Positions 1 to 6,150 of a stretch of 10,496 nucleotides of DNA are shown here, one piece after another; the first letter of the stretch is position 1; each line of letters starts with the position of its first letter. The position numbers and the translations under genes were made by a program. Where the stretch lies: positions 1 through 10,496 of the forward strand of contig JAJQAT010000004.1 in NCBI GenBank assembly GCA_021203665.1. The letters are read 5' to 3'. Under the pieces are notes generated by a model, which did no database searches, had not been told where the DNA came from, and saw nothing but the letters and a program-made list of their open reading frames with translations. Source of the stretch: Bacillota bacterium. Lineage in GTDB: Bacteria; Bacillota; Clostridia; UBA1381.

Positions 1-129
1 GCCTCCCTTGTTAAAGGGAGGTGGCATTTGCGAAGCAAATGACGGAGGGATTCTTCCGGCAGACTTGAATAGGAATCCCTCAGTCAGCTGCGCTGACAGC
101 TCCCTTTCACAAGGGAGCCTTGCAGAGCA
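1..129. repeat. Long hairpin-rich intergenic repeat, copy 1
   Basis: About 129 nt, nearly identical to the copy at 374-504. It is a chain of perfect short stems: CCTCCCTT/AAGGGAGG (2-9 with 14-21), CATTTGC/GCAAATG (25-31 with 35-41), GAGGGATTC/GAATCCCTC (45-53 with 73-81), GTCAGC/GCTGAC (83-88 with 92-97) and GCTCCCTT/AAGGGAGC (99-106 with 111-118). The two ends are roughly inverted copies of each other, so the element resembles a small non-coding MITE or REP-like element. It may extend left of the window. Open frames crossing it look like by-products of the repeat and have no ribosome binding site I trust. Confidence 0.8.
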
Positions 130-163
130 TAGACAGAAGTACGGCTTTATTTTTCATGCGGTG

Positions 164-212
164 CAATCCCTCATCCGTCGGCTCCGCCGACACCTTCCCC
201 CGAGGGGAAGGC
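164..212. repeat. Short two-hairpin repeat related to the long element
   Basis: Two adjacent perfect stems, GTCGGC/GCCGAC (177-182 with 186-191, loop TCC) and CCTTCCCC/GGGGAAGG (193-200 with 204-211, loop CGA), preceded by 'ATCCCTCA', as in the right half of the long elements. The order and spacing match the GTCAGC and GCTCCCTT hairpins of copy 1, but the stem sequences differ. I read it as a diverged half-element. No function can be assigned. Confidence 0.6.
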
Positions 213-264
213 TTAGGGTCGTCGAGGGCGCCGACCCCTACGAAAAAACGGCTGTGCTCTGCTT

Positions 265-338
265 GCCTCCACTACTAGGGGAGGTGGCACGGCGCAGCCG
301 TGACGGAGGGGTTAGGCTTCCTTGTCTAAAAGGAGCCT
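265..338. repeat. Short repeat resembling the left half of the long element
   Basis: Reads GCCTCC...GGGGAGGTGGCA, then the stem CACGGC-GCA-GCCGTG, then TGACGGAGGGG, then a short AAGGAGCC-like end. The order (CCTCC/GGAGG hairpin, GGCA, variable hairpin, TGACGGAGGG) matches the left half of the long repeats, but the 40-nt middle with GAGGGATTC/GAATCCCTC is missing. It is probably a deletion derivative or a short subfamily. Confidence 0.55.
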
Positions 339-373
339 TGCGGGTCGTCGAGGTGCATTTGCGGCGGGCATGA

Positions 374-504
374 GCCTCCCTTGTTAAAGGGAGGTGGCAT
401 TTGCGACAGCAAATGACGGAGGGATTCTTTCGGCAGACTTGAATAGGAATCCCTCAGTCGCCTTTCGGCGACAGCTCCCTTTCACAAGGGAGCCTTGCAG
501 AGCA
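374..504. repeat. Long hairpin-rich intergenic repeat, copy 2
   Basis: A second near-identical copy of the element at 1-129, in the same orientation and starting 373 nt later. All five stems are kept. The two variable hairpins differ from copy 1: the CATTTGC/GCAAATG loop is GACA (405-408) rather than GAA, and the fourth hairpin is GTCGCC/GGCGAC with loop TTTC (457-472) rather than GTCAGC/GCTGAC with loop TGC. The paired positions change together. It ends about 58 nt upstream of the -35 box of the DtxR-type gene, so it could affect that gene's upstream region. That is inference. Confidence 0.8.
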
Positions 505-561
505 CAGCCGGATTTGCGGCGGCAAAGTTTTATAATATTGCACAACGTTTTTTATTTTCTC

Positions 562-590
562 TTGAAAAATCTTTATATATATGATAAAAT
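562..590 (+). promoter_or_regulatory. Sigma-A-type promoter for the DtxR-type gene
   Basis: TTGAAA (562-567), 17-nt spacer (568-584), TAAAAT (585-590), with TG just before the -10 box (extended -10). Transcription would begin near 597, leaving a leader of about 25 nt. I see no clear DtxR or MntR box across it, so autoregulation cannot be claimed. Confidence 0.65.
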
Positions 591-621
591 AAGAATAATA
601 CAAAAATGAGGAGTTATGATT

Positions 622-990
622 ATGGAATTGCACGAATCCGGTGAAATGTATCTTGAAACAATACTTGTTCTGAAAAACCGTTTCGGATATGTACGTTCGA
701 TAGATATTGCCAATGAGATGAATGTTTCCAAGCCGAGCGTGAGCCGCGCGGTGAGACTTTTGAAAGACAACGGATATATTTCCTTTGACCTGAACGGTAT
801 GATTTTGCTTACCGACAGCGGGCGCGCCGTCGCGGAAAAAATTTACGAGCGGCATCAGATTCTTACGCAATATTTTACCGCTATCGGCGTCAGCGCGGAC
901 ACCGCCTCGCACGATGCCTGCAAAATCGAGCATATCATAAGCGACGAGACCTTTGAGTTTCTGAAAAGTAAATTGGCTCAAATGCAATAA
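622..990 (+). CDS. DtxR/IdeR-type metal-dependent transcriptional repressor
   Basis: A 122-residue winged-helix regulator that would sense divalent metal (most likely Fe2+) and repress metal-uptake or metal-linked genes. The N-terminal helix-turn-helix covers about residues 5-64 ('SIDIANEMNVSKPSVSRAV' is the recognition region), followed by the metal-binding and dimerisation region to the C-terminus. Family metal ligands are visible as M9 in GEMYLE and C100, E103, H104 in 'ACKIEH', matching DtxR Met10, Cys102, Glu105, His106. B. subtilis MntR has Asp at the Met position, so this looks iron-type. The ancillary site is only partly kept (H78 present, T82 where DtxR has Glu83). There is no C-terminal SH3-like domain, and it is shorter than DtxR (about 226) and MntR (142). 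I prefer ATG 622 to ATG 616: the TGAGGAG at 607-613 is 8 nt from 622 but only 2 nt from 616. The gene is monocistronic and converges on the polysaccharide operon. Its regulon is not visible here. Confidence 0.88.
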   Translation: MELHESGEMYLETILVLKNRFGYVRSIDIANEMNVSKPSVSRAVRLLKDNGYISFDLNGMILLTDSGRAVAEKIYERHQILTQYFTAIGVSADTASHDACKIEHIISDETFEFLKSKLAQMQ

Positions 991-1020
991 AAAAGCGTTT
1001 TCATCGAGAACGCTTTTTTT
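989..1020 (+). terminator. Rho-independent terminator of the DtxR-type gene
   Basis: AAAAAAGCGTT (989-999) pairs with AACGCTTTTTT (1009-1019), followed by the end of a run of seven T (1014-1020). The stem begins at the stop codon of the gene. The A-rich 5' side also lets it act on transcripts arriving from the other strand. Confidence 0.85.
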
Positions 1021-1037
1021 AGTATGCTTGAGCATAC

Positions 1038-1097
1038 GACCCCACCACCGCTTACGCGGTCCCCCTCCCCGCTTACGGCTACGCCGACGCGGGGAGG
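1038..1097. repeat. Hairpin repeat between the two terminators
   Basis: Contains ACCGC-TTAC-GCGGT and then CCTCCCCGC (1064-1072) pairing with GCGGGGAGG (1089-1097), with an internal GGC/GCC-rich loop. The layout (variable short hairpin next to a CCTCCCC/GGGGAGG hairpin) resembles the repeats at 164-338, so this is probably another diverged member of that group. A small perfect inverted repeat, GTATGCT-TG-AGCATAC (1022-1037), adjoins it. No gene is seen in 991-1150. Confidence 0.55.
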
Positions 1098-1124
1098 TAA
1101 ACGCAGTCTTTATATGTCTATACT

Positions 1125-1152
1125 AAAAAAGCGTTTTCCACAAACGCTTTTT
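1125..1152 (-). terminator. Rho-independent terminator of the polysaccharide operon
   Basis: On the minus strand AAAAAGCGTTT (1152-1142) pairs with AAACGCTTTTT (1136-1126) around a 5-nt loop, with six T in all at the 3' side. The stop codon of the phosphoglycosyl transferase (1151-1153) lies at the foot of the stem, so the last gene runs straight into it. The stem is almost the same as in the terminator at 989-1020. Confidence 0.85.
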
Positions 1153-1831
1153 AATATGCTCCCCTTTTAAAAATTACGGAGAACACGGTTTTTATAATCA
1201 AAAATATATCAAGCGGCATACCGCGGTGCTTTATGTACTTCATGTCCATATATATCCAATCCTCAAACGAGAGGGCGCTTCTGCCGTATGCCTGCCAAAA
1301 GCAGGTGAGCCCGGGTTTTACCAAAAGGCGCTGCATTTGGTACGCGTCGTACTGCTCCACCTCGCGCACGAGCGGCGGTCTTGGACCGACAATGCTCATA
1401 TCGCCCTTTAGGATATTCACAAGCTGGGGCAGCTCGTCTATGCTGTATTTGCGGATAAAGCTGCCGACACGCGTTATGCGCGGGTCCTCCTTTATCTTGA
1501 ACACCGGACCGTCCGCCTCGTTATACTTCATCAGCTCCTTTTGGAGTACCTCCGCGTTTACGCACATACTTCTGAATTTATACATTTTAAAGGCGGTATT
1601 GTTTTTTCCGACGCGTGTTTGCGAATAAATCGCCGGTCCGCCGTCGGATTTTACCGCTATCGCGGTGACAAGAAAAACAGGCGACAGGACCACGAGAGCC
1701 AAAACGGAGCAAATAACATCAAAAATCCGCTTCACAAGCTCATACACGGGCTTGTGCAAGTCCTCCGACGTTATTATTATCTTCTCCGCTTCCTTTTTCT
1801 CCCGCGTTCTCATGCCGCCCCACTCTTTCAT
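1151..1831 (-). CDS. Initiating phosphoglycosyl transferase (undecaprenyl-phosphate sugar phosphotransferase, bacterial sugar transferase family)
   Basis: A 226-residue enzyme of the short, PglC-like monotopic type. It would transfer a sugar-1-phosphate from a UDP-sugar to undecaprenyl phosphate at the inner leaflet, starting each repeat unit. KRIFD (34-38) leads into a hydrophobic re-entrant helix (39-60) with the Ser-Pro break at S50-P51. The catalytic Asp-Glu pair is D132-E133 in SIDELP, followed by GDMSIVGPRPP (143-153), and later 'KPGLTCFWQAYGRS'. It lacks the N-terminal four-helix part of the long WbaP/WcaJ type. Which sugar it uses cannot be read (Gal, Glc or an amino sugar are all possible). 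The ATG at 1831 overlaps the previous stop by one base (TAATG), suggesting translational coupling; an in-frame ATG at 1813 is the alternative and would give 220 residues. It is the last gene of the operon, whereas initiating transferases often sit near the front. Confidence 0.93.
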   Translation of the reverse strand: MKEWGGMRTREKKEAEKIIITSEDLHKPVYELVKRIFDVICSVLALVVLSPVFLVTAIAVKSDGGPAIYSQTRVGKNNTAFKMYKFRSMCVNAEVLQKELMKYNEADGPVFKIKEDPRITRVGSFIRKYSIDELPQLVNILKGDMSIVGPRPPLVREVEQYDAYQMQRLLVKPGLTCFWQAYGRSALSFEDWIYMDMKYIKHRGMPLDIFLIIKTVFSVIFKRGAY

Positions 1832-2730
1832 TAATACCAGCTTATGTCCACCACGGCTATTTCCGGCTTATTGTTAATTCGGGGCATTTTGCCCGATTTC
1901 CACAATCCGCGCGTGATAACAACCTTGCTGTTGCCTATTTCATGATAGCCCTCCGTCAGCTCCGGGAAAAAGCCCTGGTCAGCCGCGTACAGTCCGCCTA
2001 TCCACGGCAATCTTACAAGTCCGCCGTGAGCGTGTCCCGACAGGGCAAGGTCTATCTCGTAATCCTCTATTACCCCGAGGAAGTTTTCCGGATAGTGCGT
2101 CAGCACAAGCTTGAAATTATCGTCGGCGCTCATCGCCTTTTCAAAGAAGCTCGCGCCGTATTCCTCATAGGTCGAGGGTCCCTGGCTCAGACCGATTATG
2201 TCGATGGTCGTACTGCCTATGGTGATTGTTTCGGTTTCGTTGTTGAGTATGCTTATACCCGCATCCTTTATGTCGTCATATATATCGGAATCGCTGAATA
2301 AGAGCGCGTCAAACTCGTGATTTCCGAGTGAATAATACACCGGCGCGATTTCGTTCAGCTTCTTACAAAGCGATATTACGCAGTCGTAATTATCCGGCTC
2401 GCTCTCCATATTCATATCGCCCGCAATCGCGATGATGTCGGGACTCAGCTTTTCAATCTCATATATCAAATCCGCGTTGTCCTCGCCAAATTCCTTCAGA
2501 TGCATATCCGCTATGCAGACCACGCGGATATTGTCTATTACCTTGGTTGATTTTACCTGGTAAAAGGTCTTTTCAAGCTGGGTATTTTGGTGCATTACGC
2601 CGACCGTGCAAAGCGCCAAAACCGCAAGGATTATCACAAGAATTATCGGCAGCTTTTTGCCGCGCTTTTTTTTGACCTTTATTTCCTCCGGACGCGGTTC
2701 GAGATTTTCCGTTTGTTCGTTATCCGCCAT
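1831..2730 (-). CDS. Membrane-anchored calcineurin-like metallophosphoesterase (YkuE/YaeI-like)
   Basis: A 299-residue protein with a charged cytoplasmic N-terminus (1-28, KKKRGKK), one membrane helix (about 29-46) and a phosphoesterase domain placed outside the membrane if the helix is an uncleaved anchor. The two-metal site motifs are in order: D75-x-H77, G104-D105 with N107, G136-N-H-E139, H212 in LTHYPE, and G232-H-A-H-G-G237. In this family they bind two metal ions that activate water to cleave phosphodiesters, phosphomonoesters or pyrophosphates. A strong ribosome binding site (AAGGAGG, 2738-2744) lies 7 nt before the ATG, and the gene is 21 nt from the Wzz-GGDEF gene. Its place between the chain-length proteins and the initiating transferase suggests a substrate in the lipid-carrier or nucleotide-sugar pool (for example undecaprenyl pyrophosphate recycling), but this is only context. 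The substrate is unknown. Confidence 0.88.
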   Translation of the reverse strand: MADNEQTENLEPRPEEIKVKKKRGKKLPIILVIILAVLALCTVGVMHQNTQLEKTFYQVKSTKVIDNIRVVCIADMHLKEFGEDNADLIYEIEKLSPDIIAIAGDMNMESEPDNYDCVISLCKKLNEIAPVYYSLGNHEFDALLFSDSDIYDDIKDAGISILNNETETITIGSTTIDIIGLSQGPSTYEEYGASFFEKAMSADDNFKLVLTHYPENFLGVIEDYEIDLALSGHAHGGLVRLPWIGGLYAADQGFFPELTEGYHEIGNSKVVITRGLWKSGKMPRINNKPEIAVVDISWY

Positions 2731-2751
2731 GCCAATGCCTCCTTGTCCTTA

Positions 2752-4632
2752 TTACTTATTTTCCTTTTGAGGTTCGTCCTTTGCGGACTCATCCTTTTTC
2801 GCCTCATTCTCCGGCTTTCTCGCCGTACCGGCGGATGCCTTGCGGAATGTGGCTCCCATAAGCTTTCTTATATCGTAAAGCTGCTCGTCGTTCGTTTCCG
2901 CGACGCTTACGCTCGCCTGAATGTTGACATTCGGGTTCTGCGCGTTGTGGTAGCGTATAAGCTCCTCAAGGTACTGCTTGAAGTCATTCGCGCGCTGTAG
3001 GGTGCATTCCTCAAACATACCGATGAACTGGTCGCTGCCGTTATATCCGACGAAGCCGTAGCTTGCCGCGGCGCGCTTCAATATCTTGCCGAACGCCTTC
3101 AGCAAAGCGTCGCCCGCTTCTCTGCCGCCCTTGTCGTTGACGTATTTCAAATTGTCAATCTTGATAAGCGCGAATACGAACGAATCCTTAAGCTTCTCCG
3201 CCGCGTATCTCTCGATTTCAATATCGCACATAGCTCGGTTCGGAAGTCCGGTCTTTTTATCCGTGTACATGATGTAATCAAGAAATTCCTTAGAGCGTCC
3301 CAAAATAATCGCGCCTATGCAGCCTCCGAAGAAGAATATGATTATCGCGAGGATTATGTACATTCTTACGTTAATTTTTTCCTCTGTGGTTATGCTCGCG
3401 AGCGTGGACACGTTGTACGCGCCGACAAATTGATTGTATTCGTCAACGGTGTCGGAAAGAATCTGAAACGTTTCGTCAAGATTCTGCGAAAGCGTTTCAA
3501 GACCCTCCTCTATAGCCTTGGTGTTGCTCTTTTCCTGCGTGTCCGAAACTGTTTCGTTTGTGAACACGGCAAGCATCCTTTGCTTATGCTCAAGGTCAAC
3601 CTCAAGCTTTTCCTTTTCGGTTTCAAGGTCAACATACTCGTCAACAAGGGCGTCATACGTTGTTTCGCTCGAAACTCTGAATTCCTCGCTCACGTCCTCC
3701 TGGACGTCCTTTAGGATGTAGTCGCTTGAGGTACCGTCGCCCGATTCCGTTCCGAAATGGTACTCGGTACCCTCCTTGTTTTTATCGCTGTAGCTCTGTA
3801 TCAGCTCGTTTAAGCTGTCGATTTTTTCCTGTAGATTTTGCAGGTCAAGCTCGTATGTGCTTATATCGCTTTGATATTTCTTTACAAGCGTTTCCCTGTC
3901 CTCTGTTACCTCCTGCTCAAGTATAAGCGAATATATCTGGGGCAGGTCGTAATCTATGTATGTTTGGTATATCTCGTAAAGGTCGCTGAAGGAATATCCC
4001 GTAGCGGCGCTGCGGTAATTCGGCTGCGTTTTCTTTTTGGACGCGAGATAATTGGAAATATTCTGCGCCCATGAGTCAAGGATTTCCGCGCGCTCGATGT
4101 AATCATACTGACCGTCCGAATCCTGAACGCTGTTATTCGGGAGTGTCTGCTGATTTATATACTTTTCACCGTAATAGGAGAAATAATTTTTAATTATCGA
4201 GTCAAGCACGGTACGCGCGAAGTCCTCGCCGTAATCGCTTTCGACGGAGAACGACACCACATAATCATTCGGGAAGTATGAGTACTCCTCGCCCTGCTCA
4301 AGCAGAGCCTCCTTCTTTGTTTCCTCGTCCTCGGGAGTTATTCCCTCAACGCGGCACTTGGAGCGTATCGCGTCCGCGCCGATGTTTAGGTTAAGATCCT
4401 CTATCACGCTGGTGATTACTCTCGCGGAATACATTTCGGTCACGTCCAAATCGTCGCCGCTCGGCGTTTTGCCCTCGTTCGCGTCCGCGTTTGTATAGCT
4501 TATTACCGTACTCGCGGTGTATTCCTGGTTGTACATCGCATATTTATAAACAAGCAGGGCTCCGAGAACACAGACAATGAAAATCAAATATTTCCATTTG
4601 CTGAGGTATCTGAGAACATTAAAATTATTCAT
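2752..4632 (-). CDS. Wzz-like polysaccharide co-polymerase fused to a degenerate GGDEF domain
   Basis: A 626-residue membrane protein. Order of parts: short basic N-terminus; membrane helix about 15-31; an extracytoplasmic region of about 390 residues with a Wzz-like start (VITSVIEDLNL, 72-82) and long coiled-coil stretches (about 240-285 and 325-400); membrane helix 424-444; a cytoplasmic GGDEF-family domain (about 456-596); and a charged Lys/Glu/Asp tail. The GGDEF fold is recognised from TGLPNR (461-466), IDNLKYVND (492-500) and GREAGDALL (503-511). The guanine contacts N499 and D508 are kept. The first metal-binding Asp of the canonical DxD is K491, the signature is G532-S-D-Q-F536, and no RxxD inhibitory site precedes it. 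I therefore expect no diguanylate cyclase activity; GTP or c-di-GMP binding, or a scaffold role, is possible. The start overlaps the preceding gene by 8 nt (ATGAATAA), with AAGGAGG at 4642-4648. It shares the motif YRSxATGxSF (206-215) with its neighbour. Confidence 0.82.
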   Translation of the reverse strand: MNNFNVLRYLSKWKYLIFIVCVLGALLVYKYAMYNQEYTASTVISYTNADANEGKTPSGDDLDVTEMYSARVITSVIEDLNLNIGADAIRSKCRVEGITPEDEETKKEALLEQGEEYSYFPNDYVVSFSVESDYGEDFARTVLDSIIKNYFSYYGEKYINQQTLPNNSVQDSDGQYDYIERAEILDSWAQNISNYLASKKKTQPNYRSAATGYSFSDLYEIYQTYIDYDLPQIYSLILEQEVTEDRETLVKKYQSDISTYELDLQNLQEKIDSLNELIQSYSDKNKEGTEYHFGTESGDGTSSDYILKDVQEDVSEEFRVSSETTYDALVDEYVDLETEKEKLEVDLEHKQRMLAVFTNETVSDTQEKSNTKAIEEGLETLSQNLDETFQILSDTVDEYNQFVGAYNVSTLASITTEEKINVRMYIILAIIIFFFGGCIGAIILGRSKEFLDYIMYTDKKTGLPNRAMCDIEIERYAAEKLKDSFVFALIKIDNLKYVNDKGGREAGDALLKAFGKILKRAAASYGFVGYNGSDQFIGMFEECTLQRANDFKQYLEELIRYHNAQNPNVNIQASVSVAETNDEQLYDIRKLMGATFRKASAGTARKPENEAKKDESAKDEPQKENK

Positions 4633-6001
4633 GAACCGCGCCCTCCTTCTTTCTTATATAACCGTCCGCAAAGTAGTACACAGCGCACAGCAGCACAAAG
4701 AATATAACCGTTGAGCCGAGAACGGTTTCAAGAATCAATATTTCATTATCCGAGCTGTCATAGCCGGTGAAGGTTAGATAATCCTTGGTTGTATGCTTTA
4801 TATAATCCTTGTCGGTTGTGTCGGCTATGCTCGCCACGTTTTTAAGCTCCGCGTCAACCGCCGCGATAAGCTCCTCCGCCTTTTGGTAATCATCCTCGGT
4901 CGCCGTCGAATTGCTTACCTTATTGATTATATCGTTATTTTCTATAATATCCCTGTTTACGGAGCTTGCCTGAGAAAGACTGTAGTCCGCTTCCTTTGTG
5001 AGATAGTCGGTTCCTATATTGGTTCTGGACATATAGTATTCGTTTCTCTCGTTGATGGCGGGAATCATTACCGTGCCTATCATCGCGGAATCGTAATTTT
5101 GGACGCTTTCCTTTCTTACGTTGTAATCAATCAGGAATTTCCGATATTTCATGTCAAGCACTTCATTTTTATAATTGAGCGTTCTGACATAATGGTCCTT
5201 GTTTCTGGAAAGACCAGTTTCAAGCGCGAACGAGTAGTATTTCTTTATACTGTAATTTTGAACGTTCTGAATCATCCTTCTTATAGTCTGGAAGCTCTGA
5301 CCCGTAGCGTCCGAGCGGTATGTGGAATTTTTCTCGATTCTCTGCTCGATATAGCGCAGCATCTGATCGGACTTGGTTGTGAACAACGTGGCTATCTCTA
5401 TATACTCCATGTCGTCAATATCGCCCAAATCGTACTGAAGCACGGTCTTTGTTCCGACATACTCGTCATGGAACATATCGTTGTATGCCTTGCAAATAAG
5501 ATTCGTCATATCCTCCGTGGATACATTTTTAATCTGTCGGTTTTTCGTGTATGTAATCGTATAGCTTGTCGATATGTAATATGTATTCTCATCTGTCGGG
5601 TCTATGGTTTTGCCGCTGTTGTTTTCGGCAATATCGATATGATCCGCCAGCTCCGACGGCGTGAGAACATCCTGCAAGCCGGCGTACGCTATGGCGCGCT
5701 CCATTACCTCGTCCGATTCAAGCTCATAGACGTTGTATCTTGTGTAATTCGGATTTTGTCCGTCGGACGCCTCCTCGTAATTCAAGGACAGCAGCACCGT
5801 TTTCTTGTCAAGAGTTCCCGCGTATACCACCGCGAAGCACACAACAACAAACACGCATACCAACGCCAATATCGCTTTTATATTGCTCAATATAACGAAA
5901 AGCAGCTTTTTTAAAAAATTTGAATCGTCGAAGTCTACTTTAGTAAACTTATCCTCGGATTTTTTCACGAATCTCCGAAGATTTCTCCCTTCCTTTTTCA
6001 T
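4625..6001 (-). CDS. Wzz-like polysaccharide co-polymerase (chain-length/export protein), paralogue without a GGDEF domain
   Basis: A 458-residue protein with a cytoplasmic N-terminus of about 40 residues rich in Lys and Arg, membrane helix about 43-61, an extracytoplasmic region of about 360 residues, membrane helix about 424-445 and a short basic tail. Two end-proximal helices around a large helical outer domain are the hallmark of Wzz/polysaccharide co-polymerases, which set chain length by working with Wzy. Sequence likeness is weak: the proline-rich stretch usual before helix 2 is absent, so the family name is tentative. It is a diverged tandem paralogue of the next gene: both have 'YRSxATGxSF' (228-237 here), the same topology and a similar segment after helix 1. 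There is no C-terminal tyrosine-kinase activator segment and no kinase gene next to it. The ATG is set by AAAGGAG (6009-6015) 7 nt upstream. It heads the second block, behind its own promoter. Confidence 0.72.
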   Translation of the reverse strand: MKKEGRNLRRFVKKSEDKFTKVDFDDSNFLKKLLFVILSNIKAILALVCVFVVVCFAVVYAGTLDKKTVLLSLNYEEASDGQNPNYTRYNVYELESDEVMERAIAYAGLQDVLTPSELADHIDIAENNSGKTIDPTDENTYYISTSYTITYTKNRQIKNVSTEDMTNLICKAYNDMFHDEYVGTKTVLQYDLGDIDDMEYIEIATLFTTKSDQMLRYIEQRIEKNSTYRSDATGQSFQTIRRMIQNVQNYSIKKYYSFALETGLSRNKDHYVRTLNYKNEVLDMKYRKFLIDYNVRKESVQNYDSAMIGTVMIPAINERNEYYMSRTNIGTDYLTKEADYSLSQASSVNRDIIENNDIINKVSNSTATEDDYQKAEELIAAVDAELKNVASIADTTDKDYIKHTTKDYLTFTGYDSSDNEILILETVLGSTVIFFVLLCAVYYFADGYIRKKEGAVHE

Positions 6002-6023
6002 CCAAATACTCCTTTATCAGATT

Positions 6024-6056
6024 AAACCGCGGACAAAAACCCCGCGGTTTTGTCCG
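6024..6056 (-). promoter_or_regulatory. Leader with two mutually exclusive hairpins upstream of the Wzz-like pair
   Basis: In the roughly 78-nt leader, CGGACAAAA (6048-6056 on the minus strand) can pair with TTTTGTCCG (6030-6038), or AAACCGCGG (6042-6050) with CCGCGGTTT (6024-6032). Each stem is 9 bp with a 9-nt loop, and they share bases, so only one can form at a time. Neither is followed by a T run, so it is not an ordinary terminator. It ends 8 nt before the ribosome binding site. A regulatory switch is inference. Confidence 0.45.
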
Positions 6057-6085
6057 ATTGTGCATTTTTATCAATTAACTACTCT

Positions 6086-6114
6086 ATATTATCACAAAAA
6101 TTATCATTTTTCAA
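6086..6114 (-). promoter_or_regulatory. Internal extended -10 promoter for the Wzz-like/PGT block
   Basis: On the minus strand: TTGAAA (6114-6109), 17-nt spacer, TAATAT (6091-6086) preceded by TGA (extended -10). Transcription would begin near 6079. It lies in the only long gap inside the gene cluster (6002-6150), so the last four genes can be expressed apart from the first four. Confidence 0.7.
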
Positions 6115-6150
6115 TAGTTTTTTAGACTTAACGTAAAATTCTTTTAAATT

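Noticed and set aside
1..510. CRISPR array
   Set aside because: The repeats are long, few, internally palindromic and irregularly spaced, with no unique equal-length spacers and no cas genes.
8..609. Plus-strand open frames of 121 and 71 codons across the repeat cluster
   Set aside because: They run through the hairpin repeats, give low-complexity repetitive translations that recur between the copies, and lack convincing ribosome binding sites.
2752..4632. Calling the fused gene an active diguanylate cyclase
   Set aside because: The metal Asp is Lys, the signature is GSDQF and there is no inhibitory site; catalysis is not supported by the residues.
4793..5914. A 373-codon plus-strand open frame opposite the first Wzz-like gene
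   Set aside because: It is fully antisense to a gene with a good ribosome binding site and clear membrane topology. The translation has no recognisable domain and looks like a by-product of codon use on the other strand.
5949..6065. A 38-codon minus-strand frame starting at ATG 6065, crossing the leader hairpins and the start of the first Wzz-like gene
   Set aside because: It would be tempting as a leader peptide, but there is no ribosome binding site before the ATG and the frame overlaps the downstream gene by about 50 nt.
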